Assembly (NCBI GenBank): GCA_016219425.1
Contig: JACRNB010000005.1
Span: 102,220 to 166,219 of the forward strand
Source of the DNA: Betaproteobacteria bacterium
GTDB lineage: Bacteria > Pseudomonadota > Gammaproteobacteria > Burkholderiales > Thiobacillaceae
DNA: 64,000 bases
Direction of reading: 5' to 3'
Shown: positions 1 through 11,081 of the stretch, piece by piece
Layout: each line of letters begins with the position of its first letter
Numbering within the stretch: position 1 is the stretch's first letter
Position numbers and translations under genes: made by a program
Notes under the pieces: generated by a model
What the model was told of the DNA's origin: nothing
What the model saw: only the letters and a program-made list of their open reading frames with translations
The model's database searches: none

Positions 1-171
1 CGCCAGGGCGGCGTCATCCTGGCCGGCAAGGCCCAGCCGTAATTCCTCGGACAGGCTGTGGTTGAAGAACAGCAGCAGCGGCGCGCGCACAGATGCGGGC
101 TGGCACGGCGCGTAGAAACCGGGCAGCTCGCGGGCGTAGGTGTGGTCGAAGGGGAGGGAAGTAATCGGCAT
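1..171 (-). CDS. selO: SelO/YdiU protein adenylyltransferase, N-terminal part (runs off window)
   Basis: The first 57 residues are visible: a start MPITSLPFDHTYARELPGFY, then a PLLLFFNHSLSEEL stretch and a GLAGQD segment. This matches the N-terminus of the SelO/YdiU pseudokinase family, which transfers AMP from ATP to protein hydroxyl side chains and is linked to oxidative-stress responses. The catalytic kinase-like core lies outside the window, so only the family start can be judged. The ATG is chosen because the family begins at this point; no strong Shine-Dalgarno is seen. It is on the same strand as thiC but behind a likely terminator, so it is probably a separate unit. Confidence 0.8.
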   Translation of the reverse strand, partial: MPITSLPFDHTYARELPGFYAPCQPASVRAPLLLFFNHSLSEELRLGLAGQDDAALA

Positions 172-331
172 CGGCGAGGCCGCACTTCAGGCGCGGACAG
201 TGGACGGATGGGGAAGAGCTTGGGGCCGACAGGGCAGGAATTCCACCCCAAGGCGAGTGGGGAAACCCTACAGACCGATACGCGCCAATCTGAAGCGGAA
301 GAGGCTGCCGTGGTCTGAACTCGCGCGCAAG

Positions 332-368
332 TACAAACGGCCCGGCTGCCTGTGGGCAACCGGGCCGT
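332..368 (-). terminator. Likely rho-independent terminator of thiC
   Basis: A 9-bp GC-rich stem (arms 337-345 and 360-368) encloses a 14-nt loop. Read on the minus strand it is followed by TTTGT. It lies 18 nt beyond the thiC stop. The U-run is short, so efficiency is uncertain. Confidence 0.6.
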
Positions 369-385
369 GCTGGCGGGCGTGTCTG

Positions 386-2440
<2,055 letters not shown>

Positions 2441-2563
2441 TGGGGCCGGAAACTAGCCCAAACGGGGGGGCATTACAAGCGCGGCGGCGGCAGGGTTTAG
2501 CCCCAAACCCAGGACCATGGTCAGCTCCCAATTCCTTCGCCATCCGCCTGCGCCCTGACGAAC

Positions 2564-2590
2564 TAAAGAAAGCCCGTAACGTGTCGATAA
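2564..2590 (+). promoter_or_regulatory. Sigma-28 (FliA) type promoter of the chemoreceptor
   Basis: TAAAGAAA, 11 bases, then GTCGATAA. This agrees with the flagellar consensus TAAAGTTT-N11-GCCGATAA in spacing and in nearly all key positions. It lies about 75 bp upstream of the chemoreceptor ATG, as expected for a class 3 motility gene. Confidence 0.7.
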
Positions 2591-2665
2591 GAATTTGCTG
2601 ATATACGAAACAGCCAGGCCGGCTTGTCTTGCCTGGTCATGTTTTTCTCACTCCTGGGGGTCATC

Positions 2666-4315
2666 ATGTTCGACAACTTCACGATCACTGCGCGCCTGTG
2701 GCTGGTGTCGTTCCTGGCTGGGGCGCTGTTCTTCATTTCCATCCTTTCCGGCTGGGCCGGCTTGCAGATGGCGCGGGATTCCCTCAAGGCCGTGTATGAA
2801 GACCGCGCCGTATCCCTGCACCACCTCAGCCTCATCCAGCAGCTCATCGACGCCAACTACGCGCATGTCCTGAGCGGATTTCAGCACGACCCCTCCGGCG
2901 CCCTGCATGGCGTGCATGACCACCCCCTCAGCCTGCACACCAACGCGGTTCACGCCAGCAAGCAGAGGATTGATGACGTCTGGAAGAAGTACATGGAGCG
3001 CCGCCTGAACGATGAAGAGACGCGCCTGGCGACGGATTTCATCGAAAAGCGCAAGGCATGGGTCGCGCCGATGTTGCAAGCGGTGGCCGCCCTGGAGCGG
3101 GGCGACTACCGTCCTGACACGGTGGCCGCCTTCCTGAAGGCCGGACGCGAGCAACGCATGGCCGCCGCCGAGGCCCTGGAGGCCCTGATGCGCCTGCAGG
3201 AACGCGCGGCCAAGGAGGAATACCTGGCCGCGGAGCGGCGCTTCGACCTGAACCGCATCCTGTTTGGCGTACTGGTGCTGATTGGCGTGGCGGGCGTGCT
3301 GGGGATCACCTGGCTCACCATCCGGCGCATCACCACCTCCCTGCGCGAGGCCGGCGCCTTCGTGGAGGCCATCGCCTCCGGCGATCTGACGCGCGAGGCG
3401 CGCATTCACGGGCGGGATGAACTGGGCCGGATGATGGAACAGCTTGGCGGCATGCGCGCCAGCCTGCGCGACCTCATCGGCGCCCTGCACGGCAAGGTGG
3501 AGCGGCTCAACCGTTCGGCGGGCGATCTCACGGACGCCGCCCGGCGCAGCGCCCAGGCCAGCGAAAACCAGTCCGAGGCGGCATCCAGCATGGCGGCCTC
3601 GGTGGAACAGCTTTCCGTCTCCGTGGATCAGGTGGAGGAACACGCGCGGGACGCACGCGGCATCACCGCCCAGTCCAGCGGGCAGTCGGAAGAGGGCGGA
3701 CGCATCATTCACGAGGCGGCGGGCGAGATGCGGCGCATCGCCGACGCGGTGAACGCCACCGCCGTCACCATCCGCGAGCTGGAGGGCTTCTCCGGCCAGA
3801 TCTCCGGCATCGTCAAGGTGATTCGCGACATCGCCGACCAGACCAACCTGCTTGCCCTCAACGCCGCCATCGAGGCCGCCCGCGCGGGGGAACAGGGGCG
3901 CGGCTTTGCCGTGGTGGCGGACGAGGTGCGCAAGCTGGCCGAGCGCACCGGCAAATCCACGCAGGAGATCACGGAGATGATCGGCAAGATCCAGCAGGGC
4001 ACCCAGCGCGCGGCGCAGGAAATGGAGGCGGGCGTGGGGCGGGTCAACGAAGGCGTCACCCTGGCGCAGCGCGCGGGGGATTCGGTCATCAGCATCCGCG
4101 GCAGCGGAGAGCAGGTATTGCAGGCGGTGGACGACATCACCCTGGCCCTGCGCGAGCAGTCCGTGGCGGCGCGGGACATCGCCCAGAAGGTGGAGCGCAT
4201 CGCCCAGGGCGCCGAGTCGAACAGCGCCAGCGTGGCCCAGACCGCCGCCGCCGCGCATGACCTGGAGGCGCTGGCGAGTGAACTGCAAACCCTGGCGGGG
4301 CGCTTCCGGGTGTAG
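2666..4315 (+). CDS. Methyl-accepting chemotaxis protein
   Basis: This is an inner-membrane chemoreceptor of 549 residues. It has a short cytoplasmic tail, TM1 (about 9-29), a periplasmic helical ligand-binding region (about 31-195, resembling the four-helix Tar-type domain), TM2 (about 199-219), a HAMP domain and a cytoplasmic signalling coiled coil. The hairpin-tip signature [20 protein letters not shown], which contacts CheA and CheW, is intact. No C-terminal CheR/CheB tether pentapeptide is seen. I chose the ATG at 2666 because a GGGGGT Shine-Dalgarno precedes it; an ATG 14 codons earlier lacks one. The ligand cannot be told from sequence. A sigma-28 type promoter sits upstream. Confidence 0.93.
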   Translation: MFDNFTITARLWLVSFLAGALFFISILSGWAGLQMARDSLKAVYEDRAVSLHHLSLIQQLIDANYAHVLSGFQHDPSGALHGVHDHPLSLHTNAVHASKQRIDDVWKKYMERRLNDEETRLATDFIEKRKAWVAPMLQAVAALERGDYRPDTVAAFLKAGREQRMAAAEALEALMRLQERAAKEEYLAAERRFDLNRILFGVLVLIGVAGVLGITWLTIRRITTSLREAGAFVEAIASGDLTREARIHGRDELGRMMEQLGGMRASLRDLIGALHGKVERLNRSAGDLTDAARRSAQASENQSEAASSMAASVEQLSVSVDQVEEHARDARGITAQSSGQSEEGGRIIHEAAGEMRRIADAVNATAVTIRELEGFSGQISGIVKVIRDIADQTNLLALNAAIEAARAGEQGRGFAVVADEVRKLAERTGKSTQEITEMIGKIQQGTQRAAQEMEAGVGRVNEGVTLAQRAGDSVISIRGSGEQVLQAVDDITLALREQSVAARDIAQKVERIAQGAESNSASVAQTAAAAHDLEALASELQTLAGRFRV

Positions 4316-4364
4316 TCCGCGGCGGGGTTTATGATGCGTCGCACCACCTCTGCCGACGTCCGTC

Positions 4365-5438
4365 ATGAAACCGTATATAGCGCTGAGTCTTTTGCCGTTG
4401 CTGGCCGCCTGTGGAGACAAACCCGCCCCGCCGTCGCCCCAGCCCCGCGTCGTCCTCGCCTTTGAGGTCCGGGCCGGGGCGGGCGCCACCGTATCCGAGT
4501 ATTCCGGCGAGGTGCGCGCCCGGCACGAGGCGGCCCTGGGCTTCCGGGTTGGCGGCAAGCTGGTGGAACGGCGCGTGGAGGTGGGCGACCGCGTTGCCGC
4601 CGGGCAGGTGCTGGCGCGGCTGGATGCCGGCGATTTGAGCCAATCCCAGCGCGGGGCCGAGGCCCAGCAGGCGGCGGCGGAGGCGGAAGTGCGCTTCGCC
4701 CGCGCCGAGTTGGAGCGCTATCGCGGCCTGCATACCCAGAAGTTCGTCAGCCAGGCCGCCCTGGAGGCCAAGGAGACCGCACTCAAGGCCGCCGAGGAAA
4801 AGCTTCGCGCCGCCGGCGCCCAGGGCGTCATCGCCCGCAACCAGACCACCTATGCCGACCTGTCCAGCGACCGGCCCGGCGTGGTGGCCGCCGTGTTGGC
4901 GGAGGCGGGCCAGGTGGTGGCGGCGGGCCAGCCGGTGCTGCGGGTGGCCCAGGGCGGGGAACGGGAGGTGGTGATCGCCCTGCCGGAGAACCGGGTGGCG
5001 GAGGCGGCCCCAGGCGTTGCGGCCCGGGTGACCCTGTGGGCGTTGCCGGACAAGGCGTACCAGGGACGGGTGCGGGAGGTTGCACCCCAGGCGGACGCCA
5101 TCACCCGCACCTATGCGGCGCGGGTCGCCATTACCAATGCCGATGCCCAGGTGCGTCTGGGCCAGACCGCGCGGGTGCTGTTCCAGGGCGGCAAGCCGGA
5201 GGGCAAAACCACCCTGCTGCCATCCGGGGCCGTATTCCAGAAGGACAAGCAGGCGGCGGTGTGGGTCATCGCCGCCGATGGCCGGGTGCATCTGCGCCCG
5301 GTGCAGGTGTCGGCCTGGCGCGAGGACGGCGCGGCGGTGAGCGCGGGTGTGAGCGAAGGCGAACGCATCGTCGCCGCCGGGGCCTACAAGCTGATGGAAG
5401 GCGAGACGGTGCGGGTGGCGGACGGGAGGCGGCCATGA
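4365..5438 (+). CDS. RND efflux periplasmic adaptor (membrane fusion lipoprotein)
   Basis: The 357-residue protein begins with a lipoprotein signal ending in LLAAC, so Cys16 would be acylated and the protein anchored in the inner membrane facing the periplasm. It then shows the split lipoyl domain (around VGGKLVERRVEVGDRVAAGQ and its partner half), an alpha-helical hairpin rich in A, E and R, and a beta-barrel with PQADAITRTYAARV, typical of the AcrA/HlyD-like adaptors of RND pumps. It bridges the pump encoded next with an outer-membrane channel, perhaps the TolC-like protein at 9755. A 208-bp spacer filled with palindromic repeats separates it from the pump gene. Substrate unknown. Confidence 0.9.
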   Translation: MKPYIALSLLPLLAACGDKPAPPSPQPRVVLAFEVRAGAGATVSEYSGEVRARHEAALGFRVGGKLVERRVEVGDRVAAGQVLARLDAGDLSQSQRGAEAQQAAAEAEVRFARAELERYRGLHTQKFVSQAALEAKETALKAAEEKLRAAGAQGVIARNQTTYADLSSDRPGVVAAVLAEAGQVVAAGQPVLRVAQGGEREVVIALPENRVAEAAPGVAARVTLWALPDKAYQGRVREVAPQADAITRTYAARVAITNADAQVRLGQTARVLFQGGKPEGKTTLLPSGAVFQKDKQAAVWVIAADGRVHLRPVQVSAWREDGAAVSAGVSEGERIVAAGAYKLMEGETVRVADGRRP

Positions 5439-5453
5439 CCGCCGCCGCCTTTC

Positions 5454-5640
5454 CCCCTCTCCCTCCGGGAGAGGGCCGGGGTGAGGGAGCGGCGGTGAAT
5501 GAGCGGTGTGGGCCGGGCGGGCGTTGCTCCGTCATCGCTACCTGGGACGGCGAGGGCGATGCCGCGGTGAATTGGCGGAGTGGGTCGGGCGGGCGTTGCT
5601 CCCTCACCCCCCCGCCCCTCCCCCGGCGGGGGAGGGGAGC
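5454..5640. repeat. Pair of inverted C-rich palindromes between adaptor and pump genes
   Basis: Two members of the window's C-rich palindrome family face each other: one near 5454-5490 (CTCCCTCCGGGAGAGGG core) and one at 5598-5640 (CCTCCCCCGGCGGGGGAGGG core). A spacer with two similar GGGCGGGCGTTGCTCC segments lies between them. Such inverted pairs are the layout of BIME elements. The pair could form a strong hairpin in the operon mRNA and change the adaptor/pump ratio. The same element occurs inside kdsB and cobT. Confidence 0.75.
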
Positions 5641-5646
5641 TAAACC

Positions 5647-8600
5647 ATGAGCGGCTTCAACCTCTCCGCCTGGTCTTTGCGCCATGGCAGCCTCATGGCC
5701 TACCTCATGGTGGTGCTGTCCATCGCCGGGGTGCTCGCTTACTTCAACCTGGGGCGTTCCGAAGACCCGGATTTCACCGTCAAGACCATGGTGATTCGTT
5801 CCTTCTGGCCCGGCGCTTCCGCCACCGAGGTGGAGCAGCAACTGACCGACCGCATCGAAAAAAAGCTCCAGGAACTGCCGTATCTCGACTATCTGCGCAG
5901 CTACTCGAAACCCGGCGAATCCATGGTGTTCGTGGAGGTCATTGATTCCACCCCGCCCAAGGTGGTGCCGGAGATGTGGTACCAGGTGCGCAAGAAGCTC
6001 AACGACATCCGCCACACCCTGCCCGCCGGGGTGCAGGGGCCGTTCCCCAACGACGAGTTCGGCGACACCTTCGGCAACATCTACGCCCTTACGGGAACCG
6101 GCTACCCCCTGGCGGAACTGCGGCGTCAGGCGGATCGCATGGCGCTCACCCTGCACCACGTCCCCGGCGTGGCCAAGGTGGACCTGCTGGGGGTGCAGGA
6201 CGAGCGCATCTGGGTCGAGATGTCCGCCGCCAAGCTGGCCAGCCTGGGCCTGGACCCGCGCCTGATCCAGCAGACCCTGGCGGCCCAGAACGCCATGACC
6301 CCCTCCGGCTATGTGGAGACGGGCGCTGACCGGGTGCGCATTGAGGTCACCGGCAGCTTCGACTCGGTAGAGGCCATCCGCGCCATCGGCATCCGCGCCG
6401 GCGAGCGGCTGTTCAAGTTGGGGGACGTGGCCAGGGTCTGGCGCGGCTATGCCGATCCGCCCCAGCCCCGCTTCCGCTGGCAGGGTCAGGAGGGCATCGG
6501 TATCGCCGTTTCGATGAAACGGGGCGGCAATGTGCTGGATCTGGGCCGGGGCCTGGCCGAAGCCACAGCGCGGATGCGCGCCGAACTGCCGGTGGGGCTG
6601 GAACTGCATCAGGTGGCGAACCAGCCGGAGGTGGTGCAACGGGCCACCAAGGAGTTCATGAGCAGCCTGCTGGAGGCCGTCGCCATCGTCCTGGCGGTGA
6701 GCTTTTTGTTCCTGGGCTGGCGCACCGGGCTGGTGGTGGCCTTGTCCATCCCCCTGGTGCTGGCGCTCACCTTCTTGTTCATGAAGCCCGCCGGCATCGA
6801 CCTGCAACGCATCTCCCTGGGCGCGCTCATCATTGCCCTGGGGTTGCTGGTGGACGACGCCATCATCGCGGTGGAGATGATGGTGGTGAAGATGGAACAA
6901 GGCTGGGAGAAGGTAAATGCGGCCACGTTCGCATACACCTCTACTGCCTTCCCCATGCTCACCGGCACCCTCATCACCGCCGCCGGCTTTCTGCCCGTGG
7001 GCTTCGCCAAGAGCGCGGCGGGGGAATACACCTTCTCCATCTTCGCCGTGGTGGGCATCGCGCTGCTCACCTCCTGGGTGGTGGCGGTGCTGTTCACGCC
7101 TCTGCTGGGGGCGAAGCTGCTGAATCGGGAAAAGCTCATGGCCATCGCCGCCAAACACGGCGGCGACCCCTACGACGCCCCCTTCTACCGTCGCTTCCGG
7201 GCCGTGGTGACCTGGTGCGTGAACCGGCGCTGGACCGTCATCGGCCTCACCCTGGGCGCCTTCGTGCTGGCCATCGTCGCCTTCAAGCACGGCGTCGAAA
7301 AGCAGTTCTTCCCCACCACCAACCGACCCGAACTGCTGGTGGACCTGCGCCTGCCCGAGGGCAGCTCCCTCAAGGCCACCGAGGCGGAGGTGAAGCGCCT
7401 GGAGGCCATCCTCCTGAACGACCCGCAGGTGAAGTCGGGGTTGAGCCACTTCGTGGCCTATGTGGGCAGCGGCAGCGCCCGTTTCTTCCTGCCCCTGGAC
7501 CAGGTGCTGCCCAGCGAGAACTTCGCCCAGTTCGTGCTCATGACCACCGGCATTGCCGAGCGGGAGGTGGTGAAGGCGCGTCTGGAGGCCCGGCTGACGG
7601 CGGAGTTCAGCGGCCTGCACGGGCGCGTGCTGCGGCTGGAGAACGGCCCGCCGGTGGGCTTCCCCATCCAGTTCCGGGTCAGCGGCGAAGACCCGGAGAA
7701 GGTGCGGGCCTATGCCAACGAAGTGCTGGCCGTGCTGCGCGCCCACCCCCACGCCAAGGAGCCGGTGCTGGACTGGAACGAGCGCATCAAACAGGTGCGC
7801 CTGGAGGTGGACCAGGACAAGGCCCGCGCCCTGGGGGTGAGTTCCCAGGAGTTGTCGCTCTCTCTGAGCACCCTGCTCAACGGTCTGGCCGTGACCCAAT
7901 ACCGGGAGGGTGACCAGTTGATTGACGTGGTGGGCCGCGCCGAGGCGCGCGACCGGGACCGCCTCTCCGCCCTGGCGGACTTGCAGGTGCACCTGCGGGA
8001 TGGTCGTTTCGTGCCTTTGTCGCAACTGGTGAAGATCACCCCGGAACTGGCGGAAGGGCTGATCTGGCGGCGCGATCGCCTGCCCGCCATCACCGTGCGC
8101 AGCGACGTGAAGCCGGGCATGCAGGCCCCCACCCTGAGCGCCGAGATCAACCCGAAGCTGGACCCCATCCGCGCCAAACTGCCGCCCGGCTACCACATCG
8201 AACTAGGCGGCACGGCGGAGAAATCGAGCCATGCGGAGGGCTCCATCCGCGCCGTCTTCCCCGCCGCCCTCATCGTCATGGTCACCTTGTTGATGATCCA
8301 GTTGCAGAGCTTCCAGCGCACGGTGCTGGTCGTGCTTACCGCGCCTCTGGGGATGATCGGCGTCACCGCCTCGCTGCTGCTGCTGAACGCCCCCTTCGGC
8401 TTCGTCGCGCAACTGGGGGTGATCGCCCTGTTCGGCATGATCATGCGCAACTCGGTGATCCTGGTGGACCAGATCGAGCGCGATATCAAGGAAGGAATCG
8501 CCGCCTTTGACGCCATCATCGGCGCCACGGTGCGGCGCTTCCGCCCCATCCTGCTCACCGCTCTGGCCGCCATCCTGGCCATGATCCCACTGTCTCGCAG

Positions 8601-8754
8601 CGTGTTCTGGGGCCCCATGGCGGTGGCCATCATGGGCGGTCTGGCCATCGCCACCGTGCTCACCCTGCTGTTCCTGCCGGCCCTGTACGCGGCGTGGTTC
8701 CGGGTCAGAGGGCCGGCGGGCGCGGGTTACAATCCGCCCCCTCCAAGTCATTGA
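5647..8754 (+). CDS. RND-family efflux pump, inner-membrane permease
   Basis: The 1035-residue protein has the standard two-fold RND architecture: TM1 near residue 15, a large periplasmic loop, a TM2-6 bundle (LLEAVAIVLAVSFLFLGW onward), a second periplasmic loop and a TM8-12 bundle. The proton-relay region GLLVDDAIIAVEMM carries the paired aspartates of TM4. It uses the proton gradient to export drugs, solvents or other hydrophobic compounds in a trimeric complex with the adaptor upstream. It belongs to the AcrB-like (HAE1-type) group rather than the heavy-metal group, judging by the GRSEDPDFTVKTM start and the DD relay. Substrate cannot be assigned. Confidence 0.93.
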   Translation: MSGFNLSAWSLRHGSLMAYLMVVLSIAGVLAYFNLGRSEDPDFTVKTMVIRSFWPGASATEVEQQLTDRIEKKLQELPYLDYLRSYSKPGESMVFVEVIDSTPPKVVPEMWYQVRKKLNDIRHTLPAGVQGPFPNDEFGDTFGNIYALTGTGYPLAELRRQADRMALTLHHVPGVAKVDLLGVQDERIWVEMSAAKLASLGLDPRLIQQTLAAQNAMTPSGYVETGADRVRIEVTGSFDSVEAIRAIGIRAGERLFKLGDVARVWRGYADPPQPRFRWQGQEGIGIAVSMKRGGNVLDLGRGLAEATARMRAELPVGLELHQVANQPEVVQRATKEFMSSLLEAVAIVLAVSFLFLGWRTGLVVALSIPLVLALTFLFMKPAGIDLQRISLGALIIALGLLVDDAIIAVEMMVVKMEQGWEKVNAATFAYTSTAFPMLTGTLITAAGFLPVGFAKSAAGEYTFSIFAVVGIALLTSWVVAVLFTPLLGAKLLNREKLMAIAAKHGGDPYDAPFYRRFRAVVTWCVNRRWTVIGLTLGAFVLAIVAFKHGVEKQFFPTTNRPELLVDLRLPEGSSLKATEAEVKRLEAILLNDPQVKSGLSHFVAYVGSGSARFFLPLDQVLPSENFAQFVLMTTGIAEREVVKARLEARLTAEFSGLHGRVLRLENGPPVGFPIQFRVSGEDPEKVRAYANEVLAVLRAHPHAKEPVLDWNERIKQVRLEVDQDKARALGVSSQELSLSLSTLLNGLAVTQYREGDQLIDVVGRAEARDRDRLSALADLQVHLRDGRFVPLSQLVKITPELAEGLIWRRDRLPAITVRSDVKPGMQAPTLSAEINPKLDPIRAKLPPGYHIELGGTAEKSSHAEGSIRAVFPAALIVMVTLLMIQLQSFQRTVLVVLTAPLGMIGVTASLLLLNAPFGFVAQLGVIALFGMIMRNSVILVDQIERDIKEGIAAFDAIIGATVRRFRPILLTALAAILAMIPLSRSVFWGPMAVAIMGGLAIATVLTLLFLPALYAAWFRVRGPAGAGYNPPPPSH

Positions 8755-8770
8755 AATCGCCGGAGTTGTC

Positions 8771-9421
8771 ATGGATTACGAACAAACCCGATTCAACATG
8801 GTGGAACAGCAGATCCGCCCCTGGGAGGTGCTCGATCTCAAGGTGCTGGACCTGCTGTTCCAGATCAAGCGGGAGGACTACGTCCCTGCCGTGTACCAAT
8901 CCCTCGCCTTTGTCGATATGGAGATCCCGCTTGGCCACGGCGAGTCCATGTGGGCGCCCAAGATCGAGGCGCGCGCCCTCCAGGCCGTCCAGATCCAGCC
9001 CAACGAACGGGTGCTGGAAGTGGGCACGGGCAGCGGCTACCTCACCGCCCTGCTGGCGGCCCAGGCCCTGATGGTGGTGACGGTGGAACTCCACGTCGAC
9101 CTCAAGGAAGAAGCGGAACGCCGCTTCAAGGCCCACGGTCTCGGCAACGTGCAGACCCGCCAGGGCGACGCCGCGCGCGATTGGGACCAGGACGGCGCCT
9201 TTGACGTCATCGTCGTCACCGGCAGCCTGGCCCTGGCACCGGAACAACTGCTCCAGCGCCTCAACCCCAATGGCCGCCTGTTCGCCGTGGTGGGGGAGGG
9301 CGTCATCATGTCGGCGCGCCTCTACACCAATGTCGGCGGCGGCTTCCGCATGGACAGCCTGTTCGAAACCCGCATCAAGGCCCTGGAAAACGCCCCCGTG
9401 CCGGAGCGGTTCGAGTTCTGA
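8771..9421 (+). CDS. pcm: Protein-L-isoaspartate O-methyltransferase
   Basis: This 216-residue enzyme methylates abnormal L-isoaspartyl residues in aged proteins using S-adenosylmethionine, starting their repair. The SAM-binding motif I (VLEVGTGSGYLTALLA) and the downstream FDVIVVTGS motif are present. As in many beta/gammaproteobacteria it sits directly before a rhodanese and a TolC-type gene. Its stop overlaps the next start as TGATG, so the two are probably translationally coupled. Its final motif is compact, with no C-terminal extension. Confidence 0.92.
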   Translation: MDYEQTRFNMVEQQIRPWEVLDLKVLDLLFQIKREDYVPAVYQSLAFVDMEIPLGHGESMWAPKIEARALQAVQIQPNERVLEVGTGSGYLTALLAAQALMVVTVELHVDLKEEAERRFKAHGLGNVQTRQGDAARDWDQDGAFDVIVVTGSLALAPEQLLQRLNPNGRLFAVVGEGVIMSARLYTNVGGGFRMDSLFETRIKALENAPVPERFEF

Positions 9422-9744
9422 TGCAGCAACTACGCCCTGCGGAACTCAAGGCCTGGCTGGATGATCCGCAACGCCCCCGGCCCCTCCTGCTGGACGTGCG
9501 CGAAGAATGGGAATTCGAGCGCTGCCGCATCGCAGGTTCCCGGCTCCTGCCCATGCGCGAGATCGCCGCGCGCCTGAGCGAACTGGAGCCGGAGCGCGAG
9601 ATCGTGGTCATCTGTCACCACGGCGTGCGCAGCTTTCATACCGCGCGCTTCCTCGAAAACAACGGCTTTGCCAACGTGATCAACCTCGCCGGCGGCGTGG
9701 ATGCCTGGGCCAAAGAGGCCGACCCCGCCATGCCCACCTACTGA
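9421..9744 (+). CDS. Single-domain rhodanese-like protein
   Basis: The 107-residue protein is one rhodanese domain: an LLDVREEWEFE segment, the active-site loop CHHGVRS with the catalytic cysteine (near residue 65), and the closing NLAGGVDAWA motif. It probably handles persulfide sulfur in the cytoplasm; the donor and acceptor are unknown. It starts inside the pcm stop and ends 10 bp before the TolC-like start, so it lies in the middle of a compact operon. Confidence 0.9.
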   Translation: MQQLRPAELKAWLDDPQRPRPLLLDVREEWEFERCRIAGSRLLPMREIAARLSELEPEREIVVICHHGVRSFHTARFLENNGFANVINLAGGVDAWAKEADPAMPTY

Positions 9745-9754
9745 GCCTTTGACC

Positions 9755-11074
9755 ATGCCCCTCCGTCCCACCCTGCTCACCGCCGCCCTGCTTCTCGCCC
9801 TGCCCCCCGCCTGGGGCGCCAACCTGGGCGGCCTCTACCAGCAGGCCCTGGAGCAGGACGCCCAGTACGCCGCCGCGCGCGAGACCTACAAGGCCGGGCT
9901 GGAAAAGCTGCCCCAGGCCCAGGCCGCGCAGCGCCCCACCGTACAGGTCAGCGGCAACGCCCGCCTCGCCAACAGCCGCACCGAAATCAGCGGCGCCGCC
10001 ACCACGCTCAACTACCAGCCCCACGGCTTCACACTCTCCCTCAGCCAGTCCCTCTACAACCAGCAGAACATCGAGAACGTGGAGATCGGCAAGCTTCAGG
10101 TCGCCCTGGCGGAGCAACAGCTCAAGCTGGCGGAACAGGAGTTGCTGCTGCGCGTGGCCAAGGCCTACTTCGAAACGCTCCAGGCCCAGGACGCCCTGGA
10201 GACCGCCAACGCCCAGAAGCAGGCCATCGGCGAACAACTCGCCCTGGCAAAAAAGAGTTTCGAAGTGGGCAACGCCACCATTACCGACGCCCACGAGGCC
10301 CAGGCCCGCTACGACCTGACCGAGGCGCAGGAGATTGCCGCGCGCAACGATCTGGACGTGAAGCGCCGCGCTTTGGAAAAGATCATCAACCAGGAAACGC
10401 CGCGCCTCGCCCTGCTGGCGGACGCGATCCAGGCGCCCCTGCCCCAGCCCAACGACATGAACGCCTGGGTGCGCCAGGCCGAAGCCGGCAGTCTCAGCGT
10501 CAGCCTGGCCCAGTCTGCGCTGGAGGTGTCCCGGCGGCAGGTGCAGGTGCAGCGCGCCGGCAACAAGCCCACCCTGAGTCTGGGCGCCAGCTACAGCGAC
10601 AACCGCGATCAGGCCCAGAGCACCATCAAGGGGGTGGACAGTCGCAGCGCCCTCATCGGCGTGGAACTGGCCTGGACCCCGTATCAGGGCGGCGTGGTGG
10701 ATTCCCGCGTGAAAGAGGCCATCGCCAACCAGGAAAAGGCCCGTTTCGACCTCGACCACGCCCGCCGCCAGGCTGTGCTCGACGCGCGCCAGGGTTTCCT
10801 GGGCGTGCTCTCCGGCGACGCCCGCATCAAGGCGCTGGACCAGGCCCTGATTTCCAGCGAGGCGCAGCTCAAATCCACCAAACTCGGCCTGGAAGTCGGG
10901 GTGCGCACCCGTGTGGACGTGCTCAACGCCCAGCAGCAGGTCTTCAGCACCAAACGCGACCTCGCCGCAGCGCGCTACCAGACCCTGATCTCCGGTCTGC
11001 AACTCAAGGCCGCCGCCGGCAGCGTGGGCGAGGCCGACCTCAAGGCCATCGACCAACTGCTGCGCGAGCCGTAA
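9755..11074 (+). CDS. TolC family outer-membrane efflux protein
   Basis: The 439-residue protein has a cleavable signal peptide (PLRPTLLTAALLLALPPAWG, cleavage near A-N) and two repeated TolC halves rich in long amphipathic helices, with Q- and A-heavy heptads and the YNQQNIE and VDVLNAQQQVF signatures. It is the outer-membrane/periplasmic tunnel for type I secretion or RND efflux. The ATG at 9755 gives a proper signal peptide; an upstream in-frame ATG overlaps the rhodanese gene and would spoil it. It could pair with the RND pump encoded about 1 kb upstream or serve several pumps. It is convergent with kdsB, 7 bp apart. Confidence 0.92.
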   Translation: MPLRPTLLTAALLLALPPAWGANLGGLYQQALEQDAQYAAARETYKAGLEKLPQAQAAQRPTVQVSGNARLANSRTEISGAATTLNYQPHGFTLSLSQSLYNQQNIENVEIGKLQVALAEQQLKLAEQELLLRVAKAYFETLQAQDALETANAQKQAIGEQLALAKKSFEVGNATITDAHEAQARYDLTEAQEIAARNDLDVKRRALEKIINQETPRLALLADAIQAPLPQPNDMNAWVRQAEAGSLSVSLAQSALEVSRRQVQVQRAGNKPTLSLGASYSDNRDQAQSTIKGVDSRSALIGVELAWTPYQGGVVDSRVKEAIANQEKARFDLDHARRQAVLDARQGFLGVLSGDARIKALDQALISSEAQLKSTKLGLEVGVRTRVDVLNAQQQVFSTKRDLAAARYQTLISGLQLKAAAGSVGEADLKAIDQLLREP

Positions 11075-11081
11075 CCGCTCC

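Noticed and set aside
5266..8196. A 976-codon open frame antisense to the RND pump
   Set aside because: Antisense to a canonical pump; the His/Gln/Gly-rich composition reflects the codon usage of the opposite strand.
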